This document shows, piece after piece, positions 44,767-56,500 of a DNA stretch of 64,000 nt. The notes beneath the pieces are model-generated. The model ran no database searches. It saw only the letters and a program-made list of their open reading frames with translations, and had not been told where the DNA came from. Where the stretch lies: the NCBI GenBank assembly GCA_016584305.1, contig JACEEZ010000082.1, positions 14,360 to 78,359 on the forward strand, in the 5' to 3' direction. Source of the stretch: Chionoecetes opilio (Eukaryota; Arthropoda; Malacostraca; Decapoda; Majidae). A program made the position numbers and the translations under genes. Within the stretch, counting starts at the first letter, position 1; every line of letters starts with the position of its first letter.

Positions 44767-45876
44767 TCTATATTAATAAAAGCGAAAGTGTGTCTGTCTG
44801 TCTGTGTGTGTGTGTGCGTGGTATAGGTTCCGCCCCCCGTGGCGCAAACACCTCATACGGCACTTTTTTGGGAAATGGGGTTGACCAGGGAAGGTCATAA
44901 GCCCACTTATGAGATGATCCGATCACCTTTTTTTTTTTTTTTTTAGCAGCCTATTAGCGAGAAAATTTGGGAAAAAAAAAGTGGGTTGCGAGAATTGAGG
45001 AAGCCTTGATGTAGGGGGATGGGGAATGGGTGGTGAATGGGTGGGGTGATGGGTAGTGGGTGGGGGGGTGATGGGGGAGTGAATGGGTGGGGGGTGATGG
45101 GTTGGGGGTGATGGGTGATGGGTGAGGGATAGGTGGGGGGTGATGGGTAAAAAGGGTTTAGTGAATGGGTGTGTGTGATGGGTAATGGGTGGTGAATGGG
45201 GGGGGGGTGATGGGTAATGGGTGAGTGAATGGGTGGGGGGTGATGGGTATTGGGTGAGTGATGGGTGGTGGTGATGGTAATGGGTTTAGTGAATGGGTGG
45301 GGGGTGATGGGTATGGGTGAGTGAATAGGTGGGGGGGGTGGGTATGGGTGGTGAATGGGTGGGGGGTGGGTAATGGGTGAGTGAAAGGGTGGGGGTGTTG
45401 GGGAATGGGTGAGTGGGGGGGGGGGGTGTGGGTATGGGTGAGTGAAGGGGTGGGGGGTGATGGGTAAAGGGTGGTGATGGTGGGGGGGGATGGGGTAATG
45501 GGTGGTGTGGGTGGGGGTGATGGGTATGGGTGGTGTGGGTGGGGGGGGATGGGTTGGGTGGTGATTGGGTGGGGGGATGGTTAAAGGGTGAGTGATGGGG
45601 GGGGGTGATGGGTATGGGGAGTGATAGGTGGGGGTGATGGGGGAAAGGGTGAGTGAATGGGGGGGGGGTGATGGGTAATGGGTGAGTGAATGGGTGGGGG
45701 GGAATATGTACATTTTTTACATCCATGATTTCAGGAAAGTTAGAAGGGGCTATCTGGAGAGTCCCTGTTTGGTGGGCCGAAGGCCCACCAAACACAGGTG
45801 GTGGGCCGAAGGCCCACCAATAGCCCTCCGCAGGAGCTAGCCAAAAAGTCCGCCCGGAGGGCGGCTTTGCGGCTAG
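44767..45876 (+). mobile_element. Non-autonomous Helitron, copy 2
   Basis: Starts TCTATATTAATAAAAGCG after an A at 44766. Ends with the GC hairpin CCGCCCGGAGGGCGG and CTAG at 45873-45876, followed by T. This is the canonical Helitron insertion between A and T with TC at the 5' end and CTAG at the 3' end. The interior is a GGTGATGGGTAATGGGTGAG minisatellite (45010-45700), then the same GGTGGGCCGAAGGCCCACC palindromes as copy 1. No coding capacity; long Pro/Thr/His frames are repeat by-products. Confidence 0.92.
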
Positions 45877-46788
45877 TATTATATAATATTAACACAGTAA
45901 TATACATAGTATCTCAATATCGGTACCATCACTATTATTAGGCCTGTTCAAGCTATTAAAAATTGTTATAAAAGTTTTTATGATAGTTTATAGAAATTAT
46001 CATACATCAGTTTATTTCAAATATTTCCAGCTTAATCAGGAACACCCAGAGGTACATAGAAATAAAGATGAGATACGTACATAGGAAGGAGTTTACATGG
46101 AAAAAGGTTATCAGTTAGTCTATGTGTGTATCATGTAGAAATAACATTTGATTAATCGCGGCAAAGATTATTACGGGATAACACAAGGTCATATTTTCCC
46201 TTATTTCAATAACTTCTAACATATTATCAACACATATCAATACTCAACGGTACACCTAATAAGGAATATGTAGATGATGGATAATATCATGATTTAGAAT
46301 AGAATATTATTTGAACTCATTTCCCTCTTGCATTCATTGCCTCTTCCCTCTCATTGCATTTATAACCAATGCACTAAACTGCCAGACGTACGATACCATT
46401 ACAAAGGGTTAAAAACCCACAAAAGGACTAAATTGTCACCCTTAACCAGTCGATAACATAATGACAACTTAGTTATAACATGTTTTCGCTCCTTCATTAT
46501 ATCGAAATACTGAATAATATAAATAATTGCAGTACGACACGTTTTTTTTAGGAATTCCTCGGCAGCGTTGTCAGTGAGTGAAAAAATCAGTTAGTGAGAA
46601 AACGCACAAGTGGGTGGACGTTGTTATGTTGTTCGTCGCAACCAATATCCTTCTCCATGGCTGTTCAGTGTTCCACGTACACCAGCATGTAAACCCAATA
46701 ATGAAAATGTTTTTGTACTTATATGAAATAAACAATGTCCGTAGCAATTTTGATCTCCTTTTCATCGTATTACTGGATAACGACAGGA
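45877..46788. other. AT-rich interior of Y1
   Basis: No gene recognised. Confidence 0.4.
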
Positions 46789-46951
46789 ATATTTATGGTT
46801 ATACTTTCTAACTATATTGCAGATATAGTAAGGTTTTAATAAGTGTTGAACAGCCCATTAGTGTATTAATCGGCTAATGGGTTGTGCAACACCCCTTAAA
46901 ACATTACTATATCTGCAATATACTTAGAAAGTATAACCATAAATATTCCTC
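46789..46951. repeat. Long palindrome in Y1
   Basis: Arms of about 76 bases (46789-46864 and 46874-46951) around a short loop. Examples are TATTTATGGTTATACTTTCT against AGAAAGTATAACCATAAATA, and TATTGCAGATATAGTAA against its inverse. The right arm belongs to the Y-family subterminal region, so the palindrome may result from an inverted duplication at the element's inner border. Confidence 0.9.
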
Positions 46952-47127
46952 AATCAGTTAATATAACAGCGGCAAATGGTCATATGCCCTACGGCGGGCC
47001 GCTGAGAGCGGCCCGCCGGTGAACCTCTGAGCAAATTCCCAGCGGCCCTACGTCGTACACTTCCGTCGGGCCGCCGGTAAGACATACGGAGTGCCTCCGG
47101 AGGCCCTCCGTCTTTGTGTTTGCTGGG

Positions 47128-47866
47128 ACCGCTCTCGCAAACCCGACTCGCTCCACCTGCCTTTCTTCAACCGCTATACTACGCCCCCCGAATTCTCCTC
47201 CAAAAGCGTGCACTCGCCTGTAGGAGCCACAGGGTGGAGGAAACCATCGGATTTGATGGAAAAGAGTCGTGGGAGGCATACTTGACTCAGTTTGAGTTAG
47301 TAGCGGATGCACAAGGTTGGGGCGTGGCTGAGCGCGCACTGCAACTTGTTGCCAGCCTCCGGGGAGCGGCGTTGGAAGTCCTTGGGCACCTAACATCAGC
47401 CCAACGCATGGATTACCACCGTGTGGTAGAGGCTCTGAAGAGGAGATTTGGCCATCAGCAGCAGGCCGACGTGTGCCGTGCTCGCCTTAAAGGCAGAGTG
47501 CGGGCTAAGGGCGAGCCTTTACCTCGGGTGGCGCAGGACATCGAGACGATCGTCCGCCGTGCCTATCCTGTCGCTTGTGAGGACATGGTGGAAGAGTTGA
47601 CGATGGACCACTTTGTCGATGCGCTGCAGAATAGAGAATTACAGCTTTACATCAAGCAGGCCCACCCGAAGGACGTAAAGGAAGCGCTGGCGAGGACCCT
47701 AGAGTTGGAGGCATTCATGCGCACCTCTGTGTGCGGTGTGAGCACTAGCACCGGCGAGACCCTTCCCCACCCACGAATTCAAGGCCAGGCGTGTTCAGGC
47801 GCCCAGCCCGCCCAGGAGGAAGCCACCGACTTATGGACGCTCGAGTCCCGGCGGGACCCGAGGCCC
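47128..47866 (+). pseudogene. Gypsy-2 gag (capsid)
   Basis: A clean plus-strand frame encodes a Gypsy capsid: TIGFDGKESWEAYLTQFELV, AERALQLVASLRGAALEVL, YHRVVEALKRRFG, LPRVAQDIETIVRRAYPVA, LTMDHFVDALQNRELQLYI and EALARTLELEAFMRT. Capsid subunits assemble the intracellular particle. The frame stays open past its biological end, but the zinc knuckles that should follow lie in another frame, so a frameshift sits near 47830-47866. The N-terminus is separated from the leader by element Y1. Confidence 0.88.
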
Positions 47867-47867
47867 C

Positions 47868-48011
47868 TGCTGGGGATGTGGCCAAAAGGGGCATTGGCTG
47901 TACCAGTGTACGAGGGGACGAAGGTCACGTTCCCTCGAGAGACCGGCACCAAACGCTTTCCAGCCCTGTTGCAAAAGTTGCGGGGAATATGGTCACTTCT
48001 CCATCGCCTGT
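47868..48011 (+). pseudogene. Gypsy-2 nucleocapsid zinc knuckles
   Basis: Two CCHC knuckles occur in a frame different from both gag and pol: CWGCGQKGHWLYQC (47868-47909) and CKSCGEYGHFSIAC (47970-48011). Both have the exact C-X2-C-X4-H-X4-C spacing, which bind RNA in the particle. Their frame shows that small indels, not loss of sequence, separated gag, nucleocapsid and pol. Confidence 0.88.
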
Positions 48012-48149
48012 CCCTGGCCGAAGGACGTCGAGCAGGCAGGAAACGAGGGGCCGCTGGCAGGAGGGGCCGCAAGCCAGCCGGTGTCCCGAAGGCCCCTTGC
48101 GATTTAAGTTGCCGTCGTGCCTCAGCCGCGGCAGTTCGGGTGCAAGGAA

Positions 48150-49422
48150 CTGTCGATGGGCAACCCTGCCAGTTGACTATACAGGCGCAGAGAGGACCTT
48201 CGTGCGTCAGGAACTTGTGGAAGGACGTTACCTGCCTGAAGCCACCCAGCGACTATGTGGCGTGACGGGGCACTGTACATCTCTGAAAGGGCCAGTGAGC
48301 GTGGAAATCAGCGTAGGGAGCAGTGAAGTGACGCTGCCTGTTTACGTCACCACGATGGAGGACTCTTGTCTCCTCGGCCTGGACTACCTGACGCAGGCAA
48401 GGGCGTGTGTCGATCTGGGGAAGAAGCTGTTAAGGGTAGGCGAGGAAGAGCTGCCCTTGTTCCCAGGTGACGCCCCTGCAGAGGTAGTGGCCGTGGAGAG
48501 AGTGCGTCTGGCCCCGAAACCCGAGACAAAAGTGCCCTGTTGGCTGAGTCGCAGGATGAAGGTTTCAGCTGGTATGGTAGAGTCAACAGAGCGCCTGAGG
48601 CCGGTTGAGGACGTGATACAGGAGGAGGAGCGGCAGAAGAGCGAGACAGCAGCCATAGAGGGCTCCCTGCCTGTGCACTTAACCAGTCTGGCAGCAAGGA
48701 GCGGCTCTCATCTCACCCCGGAGCAACGTGTGAGGATGGAGGACACCCTACGAGAGTTCGCCGAGGTCTTCAGTGAGGGTGATACAGACCTGGGCCGCGC
48801 GGGGCTCGTAAAGCACCATGTCAAGACTGGCAACGCCCCTCCGATCAAGCACGCCCCCCGAAGAATTGGACCTGCAAAGCGTGAGGGAATGCAGCGGGTC
48901 GTGGCGGAATTGCAGGCGCAAGGGGTAGTAGAGAGATCTGACAGCCCGTGGTCATCAGCTGTGGTGCTGGTGACGAAGAAGGACGGCTCACGCCGCTTCT
49001 GTGTGGATTATCGGGCGCTTAATGATCTCACAGTTAAAGACTCTTACCCCTTGCCGCGTATCGACGACACACTCGATGCGCTCGCCGATGCGCGCTGGTT
49101 CTCCACGCTCGATCTCAAGTCTGGTTACCATCAGGTGGAAATGGCAAAGGAGGACAAGGCCAAAACTGCTTTCTCCTTCAGGCAAGGCCTCTGGCAGTTC
49201 ACGGTGATACCGTTCGGGCTGTGCAACGCCCCTAGCTGTTTCGAGCGCCTCATGGAGAGGGTGCTGGAAGGGATGCACTGGAAAACGGCGCTCGTGTATA
49301 TCGATGACGTCATCGTGTTTGGAGTCACGTTCGAGGAGGAGCTGGAGCGGCTGAGAGAGGTGCTACGACGGCTGAGGGCTGCCAACCTTAAGCTCAGCCC
49401 TAAAAAGTGCCTCCTCTTCTAG
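48150..49422 (+). pseudogene. Gypsy-2 protease and reverse transcriptase
   Basis: The protease region shows TGAERTFVR and SCLLGLDYLTQARACVDLG; the Asp expected directly before TGA is displaced by a small indel. The reverse transcriptase is intact: SPWSSAVVLVTKKDGSRRFC, VDYRALNDLTVKDSYPLPRI, DDTLDALADARWFSTLDLKS, FGLCNAPSCFERLME and YIDDVIVFG with both catalytic aspartates (about 49297-49311). The frame ends at TAG (49420-49422), where the family normally has Gln. The domain order and strand match Gypsy-1. Over 400 codons of pol remain open, so this copy is fairly young. Confidence 0.92.
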
Positions 49423-49998
49423 CCAGAGTTCCACTTAAGTTCCTGGGGCATGTCATTGGACACGACGGTGTAAGGACGGACCCGCAGAAGGTGGCAGCGG
49501 TGCGGGAGTGGCCTGTCCCTACCAGTGTGGCGGCGGTACGCAGCTTTCTGGGCCTGTGCACTTACTACCGTCGTTTCGTGCAGGAGTTTGCCCAGGTTGC
49601 CTCTCCTCTCCACCACCTTACGAGAAAGGGGGCACGTTTTGAGTGGAACGGGCAGTGTCAGGAGGCCTTCGACTGCCTGAAGAAGGCGTTGGTGGGGGCC
49701 CCGGTGTTGCCTTATCCTGACCCCGCCAGCCCCTACTTGCTGGACACGGACGCTAGTGCTGACGGGTTGGGCGCTGTTCTCTCTCAACTAAAGGGCGGGA
49801 AGCACGTAGAAGACAGGAAGCACGATTCCGGAGCACGTAGGTGCGTATTACAGTACAAAGCTCTCCAGGCCCGAGAGAAATTATTGTGTTACAGAAAAGA
49901 ACTGTTGCTGGGGTAAAGACCCCTGACACTTTCACTCGTACCTTTAGGGCGCCAGGTCCACCGTCAGGAACGGATAAACGCGCCCCTGCGGTGGTTTC
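49423..49998 (+). pseudogene. Gypsy-2 connection and RNase H, first part
   Basis: After the TAG and a frameshift the sequence continues with LKFLGHVIGHDGVRTDPQKV, VAAVRSFLGLCTYYRRFVQE, ASPLHHLTRKG, then the RNase H start YLLDTDASADGLGAVLSQ and CYRKELL. Further frameshifts follow, but VRTD and RWF can be recognised up to the border with element Y2 at 49998. The continuation (KHLK or ETLK, GQWLGGWARMEQF) is found at 57746. Confidence 0.88.
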
Positions 49999-50285
49999 CC
50001 CAGCAAACACAAGACGGAGGGCCTTCCCGGGCCCCTCCGTATGTCTTAACGGCGGCCAGGGAAAGTGTAGCGACGTAGGGCGCTGGGATTTTCTCAGAGC
50101 TCACCGGCGGGCGCTCCCACCGGCCCGCCGTAGGGCTTTTACCAATTTGGCCGCTGTTGTATTAACCGATTGAGGAATATTTACGGTTAACTTCTAAGCA
50201 TTGCAGATCATTAATGTTTTTAGAGGTGTTGCACCAGACCATTACCCGCTAAGCTGAGTGGCCGTAACCGGGGCATCCCGAAAGG

Positions 50286-50473
50286 CGAGCGACAACCTTC
50301 GTTGACTGAAGAAGGGTACCATAAAAAAGGGATTTTTTGGGAAACGAAGAGCACGCCGACGGCCCGTCAAAGACACGAAGGTGCCCGGTCTTTGTGCCGA
50401 CCTACTTCGCTGCTCTTGGGTTCCGAAAATATCCCTTTTATGGTACCCTTCCTGTCAACAAAGGTCGTCGCTC
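50286..50473. repeat. Long palindrome in Y2
   Basis: Imperfect arms of about 80-85 bases. Examples: GAGCGACAACCTTCGTTGAC against GTCAACAAAGGTCGTCGCTC, AAGGGTACCATAAAAAAGGG against CCCTTTTATGGTACCCTT, and AAGAGCACGCCGAC against its imperfect inverse. It could extrude as a cruciform or encode a hairpin RNA. Confidence 0.88.
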
Positions 50474-50984
50474 AACCTTCATCATGACTCCGTAGGGCCG
50501 AGGCGGTTCAACCCCTAAAACATTACAAAAAATATGCAATATGCCTAGTAAGCCAAATATTTTTGTCTTTATCCCGTATAATGATGAAGAAAACCCCAAT
50601 CCTTTGGACTTCGTTTATTTTTATTAACACAAAAAAATTTCCGTATTGTGATTTACGATGGTGGAACAGCCATGAAGACGAGATAAATGAAGTTGAAGAT
50701 TTTTAATAGGCCATTTCAACATTTAAATTTCATTTCCCAAGCCTACAAAACTACAAAATTTGAACTATAAAATAAAAAGATATTTTTGGTCAAACCTTTT
50801 CAAACACCTCGAATTTTAAGCAGGATTTCCTTCCTATTTTTACTTCCTGTACCTATCCTTTCCACCTTCTATACATCTGCTAGTCATACCCAAAAATCCT
50901 GTCTCTATAATTTTCATACGCCTTTTTCCCCTTTTAACATAGGGCGATTGCCTGGGGTTTTGCCCTCCACTGTAAATAAATAAA
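50474..50984. other. Non-coding interior of Y2
   Basis: Nothing recognised. Confidence 0.4.
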
Positions 50985-51100
50985 TATATAATATATATAT
51001 ATATTGTATATATTATATATATATATTATATATATATATTATATAATATATAATATATATATTATATTTATATAAAATAGATTATATATATTATAGTATA

Positions 51101-51139
<39 letters not shown>

Positions 51140-51210
51140 TTATATATAAAATTACTGCAAATTTATTATACTATATTATACTATAATATATTATACTATA
51201 AATTTACTGC
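50985..51210. repeat. AT-rich simple repeat
   Basis: TATA/ATATT tract with irregular interruptions, followed by three TATACTATAA-like units at 51165-51200. Confidence 0.9.
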
Positions 51211-51737
51211 AAAAAAACTTAGGACAAAAAAGTCTTCAGATTTTTTGCCCTTCTCAGTGATGTTGTTAAAATTTTTCTCGGGTTTGTCGTTATCTGACAC
51301 TCACTGGGCGGGGGGGTTAGTCCTCACAGTGCTCCACATCGCTCAGGCTGCACTAAGATATGTATAAAGGGAGAGGCTTGCCATCTTTGCTCCTTGCGCC
51401 AAAATTTTCCCCCATCACCCCACCTTCCTCTACCCCCTCCCCCCCAGATCTACAGATGCATTTTGCCTGACAAATCAATCCATTGTTAAGAAGACACATA
51501 TAGTCCTTTTGTACAGTGGGGCAAGTCCATGAGCCGATAGCATGGGAGACGGGAACCTGCAAAATGCTGTCTCATCTGGTGCATGCAGGCTCAAAATGAT
51601 GAGTTGGTAACTAGTTTGTGGAAAAAAGAGTTAAAAACGACCTCTGAAAATGTCAACTTGCTTGCTTGGTCTTCTTTGTGTTCCATGGTCTTCTTGACAT
51701 TTTCCAGGTCGTTCTAACTTTTTTTCCACCAGACTAG
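51211..51737. other. Non-coding interior of Y2
   Basis: No gene; frames under 115 codons have no domain. Confidence 0.4.
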
Positions 51738-51782
51738 GGGTGGAGTTTGAGATGGTGTGAGACATGAATTGAGAGAAGGGAG

Positions 51783-51824
<42 letters not shown>

Positions 51825-51893
51825 CTTTCGCAGGTTTATCCCTCCTCCTTCTCCTCTTAAATGTCTCACACCATCTCACCCCCACCACCACAG
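51738..51893. repeat. Inverted repeat around a 38-A run
   Basis: GAGATGGTGTGAGACAT (about 51750-51766) is repeated inverted as ATGTCTCACACCATCTC (about 51860-51880). A run of about 38 A (51783-51820) lies in the loop. Confidence 0.85.
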
Positions 51894-54800
51894 CTTCACT
51901 ATAACACCCTCTTCCTCTTTTCCCCCACCACCCCCCTCCCTCCCAGGGCATCCACACAGCCCAAACTCCCTCCACACTGCATCAAAACGGAACAAGGAAG
52001 CTACAGAACGTGTCTCTAGTTTCCTTGCATGGGAGTGAAGCGTAAGTATACTACACCCCAGTTCCTGATGTAAACAGTTTTTTTTGTCGGGCCTGCCTCT
52101 TATTTTCTATCGGTGTCCTGCCTGAAAATCCGTGAAAATGTACTAGTTTTGACAGCATATTTGTTGTCTTTAAAACATTTCTGTGGGTTTGTATTGTATT
52201 TTGAATTTAAAATCCTTGTATTATTTCATTCTTTATTTTTTTGGGTTTTCATGTCTGGCTCATATAAAACAGGAAATGAGACACTTTAAATTCAGGTCAG
52301 TTAGGCATCAAGTGAGTGGGCCAGCAACGGGTTTAAAACCTCCTGCCGCCCGGGGGCAGGGTCGATCGCACCGCGCACCACAGGACACCCTTAGCGAGGT
52401 ATATTCTTGTAGCGTCTTTGGCGTTTTTGCCCCGCGAGGTATGCCTCCAATGATTGATGTGATCAGCTTAAGTGTTGTCTCCTGAGCCAACCCAGCCTGA
52501 GGAGTGTTTGCTCAGATGCTCCACGGCATGTTGTGCCTCTTCTGCTCTATCTGGCATCTGCTCCCTTGCCCGCCCCTCCTTCGCCTGTCATGGTTTTTAG
52601 CTGAAGTCGGCGCATACACCGAAGCCGCCGCTGCTGAAGATGTTCAGAACCCAATTCTACAATATATAGTATGACTTCTACACTGATCATATTGAAAGCG
52701 ACACCACAAATATTTTTTAAGTACATGTAATTGACATAGGGTACTGTATGACACAGACATGTGGCAACAGCCACATGTCTGTGAATGAGGACAGATAATG
52801 GAGTATATACTGTAGTACATATTTAGGGGCAAATCTTTTTAATCCAGACAAATTATTACTCCCAAAGGGTCAGGAAACCCAAATAATGGCTATGGTTAAT
52901 GGTTAATATAATGGGGGACCCCTCATATTGTCAGTCAAAAATGCATCCCAGTCACAATTCATAAAAGTAAGGCGAGATACTGCTTGTAAACTTTTCTGGT
53001 ATATGGTGATGTAACTAAATTCACCAAAATGCATTCGTTTATCATTACATGTTAGTATAGGATTACATTCATTAACTGAAAATTTTTGTTAAAACCCATC
53101 TCTGTCAGTAATAGGTGGCATTTCCTTAGAAGAGTCACAAAGGAGAAATTTGTGCAGAGGTTAGTAACACAGGTTCCAATGGAGTTGGCCCACACACTAT
53201 AGGCACAGAAGGAAAGGTAGGATTGGGCAAGCATTAGTGCTTACCCCATACATCATAGAAGCAAATTTTATCACCTTGGTGGAAAGGTTGGGTTAGCATT
53301 AGTGAAAACAACTCTTCAACTTACTCTTCTAAAAACTCTTATTCTCTTTCTCTCTAAATTTCCATTTTTTACACCCCTCTTCCAAACCTGAGAAAAAAAG
53401 AAAACAATCCCGTATTACAGTTTCTCAAAGTGAAGGCCATGCTGTTGGGAGTAGGTTTACAAGTGCATCATGATGTGTACTTTCTTTAGTCACTTGTTCA
53501 CTTAAAGCACTCCACATTACATATGAACATTCAATAAAAAAATTATTTAGAAAGTGAGTTGGGACATGGGGCAGGAAGTCCACAATGTAGACAGGTGTGC
53601 TGCAGGGGCTAAAGGGGGAAGAAAGGAAGACATGCTTAGCAATGATCCCAGCAATGACAGAAACAAGCTCCGAAGGGATTCCTGGAAGGAATGTACAAGA
53701 AAATAAAACATTCACATGTAGAGGCATTGTTGGCGTTATAGGTAGTTGGGATGTGTCTGATTGAAAAAGATACCTAAATTGCCTTTTTGCACCCTGGTAA
53801 CTGAATGTTGCTCATGATAGATAAATACATGATATGTAAGCTCTATATTAATTCGACACACAAGTCCTACCTACCTATAACGATAACCATAGCTGTGCAA
53901 GCAAAGGTATCACTGCATCTGGTATATACATGAACTAGGAGGTGCTCGAAAAGTCTGAGGGCAACAATTTTTTCTTAAATCCAATAGCTGTTGCTGCCTT
54001 CATCTGCATTGAGAACACCACCATGAGTTCGGGGAGAGAGAGAGCGAGAGCGAGAGAGAGAGAGAATTATAAAAACATGTAAAATTATGATGGCAAATAA
54101 AATTGCCATTACATTTTTATAACTTTTAGAGCCTACACTTCCCAAAAACACTTGTACAATTAAAATATTATAAAAAACCATCAAAGGAATACATATCCAT
54201 CATTATTATCTTATCTCACAATACATACCATTTCCTGCATTCTGAAGGCGATGTTCGCCCACACCACCTTGTACTTTCATCCCTACTGGTCAAGCGTTGG
54301 TAATTTTGACAACCATGCCCCCAGCGCCTCAGTTCTGGGGACGTTCCACATACCGAAGTCACGACTCCCCCATGTGTGATGGATCTGCGAGAAGCATTCC
54401 AATGTGTTATGTCTCATAGAAGTGATCAGTAATTTTTTTTTTAAAGTAAACATAATTCCCTGGCCCGAGCAAAAATAAACGTAATCATCCACTTTAAGCA
54501 AAAAAAATTTCTCACGCGTTACTCAGGTTAGGTTAGTTTACTGCTCTATTGAGGAAAAGAACGTGCTGACTGATTGAGGGTTAAAAAAATCTTCGTGATA
54601 AAAAACATAAAATAACAGTCACATAACGGGTGATATTTTCCGCAATAAGGAAGGGTTTCCCTAAAACCAATCTTTACCCTAATTTTATTATTGAAAAGCC
54701 AAATAAACCCATTGGTTTGCAAAACATAATTCAGTAAAGCTAATTTAATGTACCTTGAATAAATGTCCATGCATACAACCATCAGCACTCTGCAGTGTAA

Positions 54801-55273
54801 ACAAGCACCATGCTGCATTCTGGTCTGTGGCAATGGTAGATGCTTTATAAAAAAGAGAATGAACAAAATTAAATGGTAAAGAACATTTCTGCGTCGTCGA
54901 GTTCTAAGTTGGTGTTTTTGCCGTGAATTCCTATCAGCGACAATTCCATGAACATTCCACGATATTTCAAAACAAAGTTGTTGTTTTTATTTCGGTAATA
55001 TTTCAATGTTACAAAAAATTTCGGTAACTTGAAATTTCGTACCTTTAGACTACTAATTTAAGGTTTTCCCCCGACTTACGGTAATTGTATATGTGGGATG
55101 TGAAATGGCGGGGGAATACAACATTTATTATTTAGTAACTGTGTGGCCTGCCTTTTCGGTAAACCCCGTACCTCTAACATGGCGCAGTGAGTAGGATCGA
55201 GGTAAGCGATACCATTCCCCGGACTGGCTCTGGGGAGGCCTTAGGGGGAGATGTGTGGGTTGTCAACCGAGAG
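51894..55273. other. Long interval without recognised gene
   Basis: I find no coding domain, RNA gene or known repeat family here apart from a (GA)n run at 54031-54064. Open frames reach at most about 106 codons, with no motif or composition signal. It is counted as part of Y2 because it lies between the Y2 ends. Confidence 0.45.
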
Positions 55274-55343
55274 GGGACCGTAGTGTAACGGTAGCACGTC
55301 CGCCCGGAAAGTGGAAGGTCTCGGTTCGATCCCCGACGGTGCC
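55274..55343 (+). tRNA. tRNA-like sequence (SINE head or tRNA pseudogene)
   Basis: A 70-base segment can fold as a tRNA. The acceptor GGGACCG/CGGTGCC has one mismatch, the D stem is GTG/CAC, and the anticodon stem TCCGC/GTGGA has the loop CCGGAAA. The T loop is GGTTCGATCCCC with a defective stem. The U expected before the anticodon is C, and the T stem is short. This fits a SINE head or pseudogene better than a working tRNA. The box motifs TAACGGTAGCACG and GGTTCGATCCC would form a polymerase III promoter. Confidence 0.5.
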
Positions 55344-55487
55344 TGCCTTTTCGGGGGAAGAAACCTCTGACAGTAGGGTAACTAAAGAAAGTAATAGCCG
55401 AAATATAAAGTGTACGAAAACACTTTTTTGATTTGTTATGGTAAAATAAATAGTTTAACGGGGGAAAAAATGAGTGCTTTAAAAAAT
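55344..55487. other. Spacer, possible SINE body
   Basis: Follows the tRNA-like head; no clear tail. Confidence 0.35.
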
Positions 55488-56500
55488 ATAAGGTAAAATT
55501 CTAGTGTTTTGCCCTACTCTCCCACTTCCCCCAAAAAAGTTTTGGGGACCTGTGGGAATGCGGGGTTTTCGGGTGGAAAAACAAATTATGCGTCGGAAAC
55601 ACGTAATTTAAGAGTTTTGTTTGGGGGGGTAAAATTTTCCCTTTAAAACTAAGGTAATTTCCTTTTATTTAGAGAAATTTACAATAACCAAAATTTACCT
55701 ATCCTAGCGGGGGGCTTGACCCACCGAAACCTAACCTAACCTAACCAAAATCTAATCTAACCTAACCAAAATTTAAACCCAGCCTAACCAAATCTAACCT
55801 AACCTACCTTAACCTCCTAGCGGGGTGTTGGGTGTGTTCTCGACACTTCGGGCATCATTCTGTGAGGATCGTCAGGTTTCACACGTCGGTCGCCACCCAA
55901 TGCGGCCGCCCGTATGATCCACATATATAGAGGGGCAGTCGCGCGTCATTTTCGATTCTAAACTAACATAACTATATGTTAACATAAGATATGTCATAAG
56001 TTATTAAACTAACCTCACAATAACCCCTAAAAATTACTAACCTAAACCTCACTAACACCCCCTAAAAGTTACTAACCTAACCTCACTATAAAGTTACTAA
56101 CCTAACCTCACTAAAACCCCCTAAAAGTTACAAACATAACCTCACTATAAACCCCCAAAGTTACTAACCTAACCTCACTATAACCCTAAAGTTACTAACC
56201 CCAACCCTAACATAACCCCCTAAAAGTTTCTAATCTAACCACACATAGCCCCCTAAAAGTTACTTTATTGCCGTAGGCGGCCGCATTGTGTATACATCCA
56301 CGTCTCTGGACTCAGAAGAAATCCAATTAATTTTCCCTAGATCTAGGGAATTTTTATAACTTCCATAACTAAAAAAAAAGTGGTTGCGACGCATATTTTT
56401 TTACCCCAGCCATATATCCTGCATTCTCCCAGGTCCCCCAGCTAGTTTGGGGTCAAAGGGGGAGTATGGGCAAACACTAGAATTATACCGAATATAGCAA
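55488..56500. mobile_element. Element R1: inverted-repeat element with CCTAA array
   Basis: The left arm starts GGTAAAATTCTAGTGTTTTG and the right arm ends AAACACTAGAATTATACC, its inverse. Imperfect matching continues about 200 bases inward (shared GGGGACCTG/CAGGTCCCC and GCGTCG motifs). The centre holds CCTAACCTAACC arrays (55725-55815) and the 35-base satellite unit seen at 18.8 kb (55990-56260). No gene. Related copies lie at 60072-60590 and 60640-61015. Confidence 0.7.

Larger units (their letters stand above)
44456..47127 (+). mobile_element. Element Y1: DNA element inserted in Gypsy-2 gag
   Basis: The left end CCCAGCTAACCATCACCGG and the right end (reverse complement CCCAGCAAACACAAAGACGG) share CCCAGCNAAC as short terminal repeats, each followed by palindromic GC-rich clusters. 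The left 310 bases match the right end of Y2 (57440-57745) inverted, and the right 250 bases match the left end of Y2 (49999-50245) inverted. Y1 and Y2 are therefore the same family in opposite orientation. No protein is encoded. A Helitron is nested at 44767. A clear target duplication was not found; ACC at 44454-44456 and 47128-47130 is possible. Confidence 0.7.

Noticed and set aside
44943..45795. Pro/Thr/His-rich frames of 169-256 codons on the minus strand
   Set aside because: By-product of the Helitron minisatellite; the same pattern appears in Helitron copy 1.
52183..54866. Several frames of 60-106 codons
   Set aside because: No motif, no splice pattern, and the expected number of chance frames for the interval.
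55274..55343. Functional tRNA gene
   Set aside because: Acceptor mismatch, no U before the anticodon and a defective T stem; a SINE head or pseudogene is more likely.
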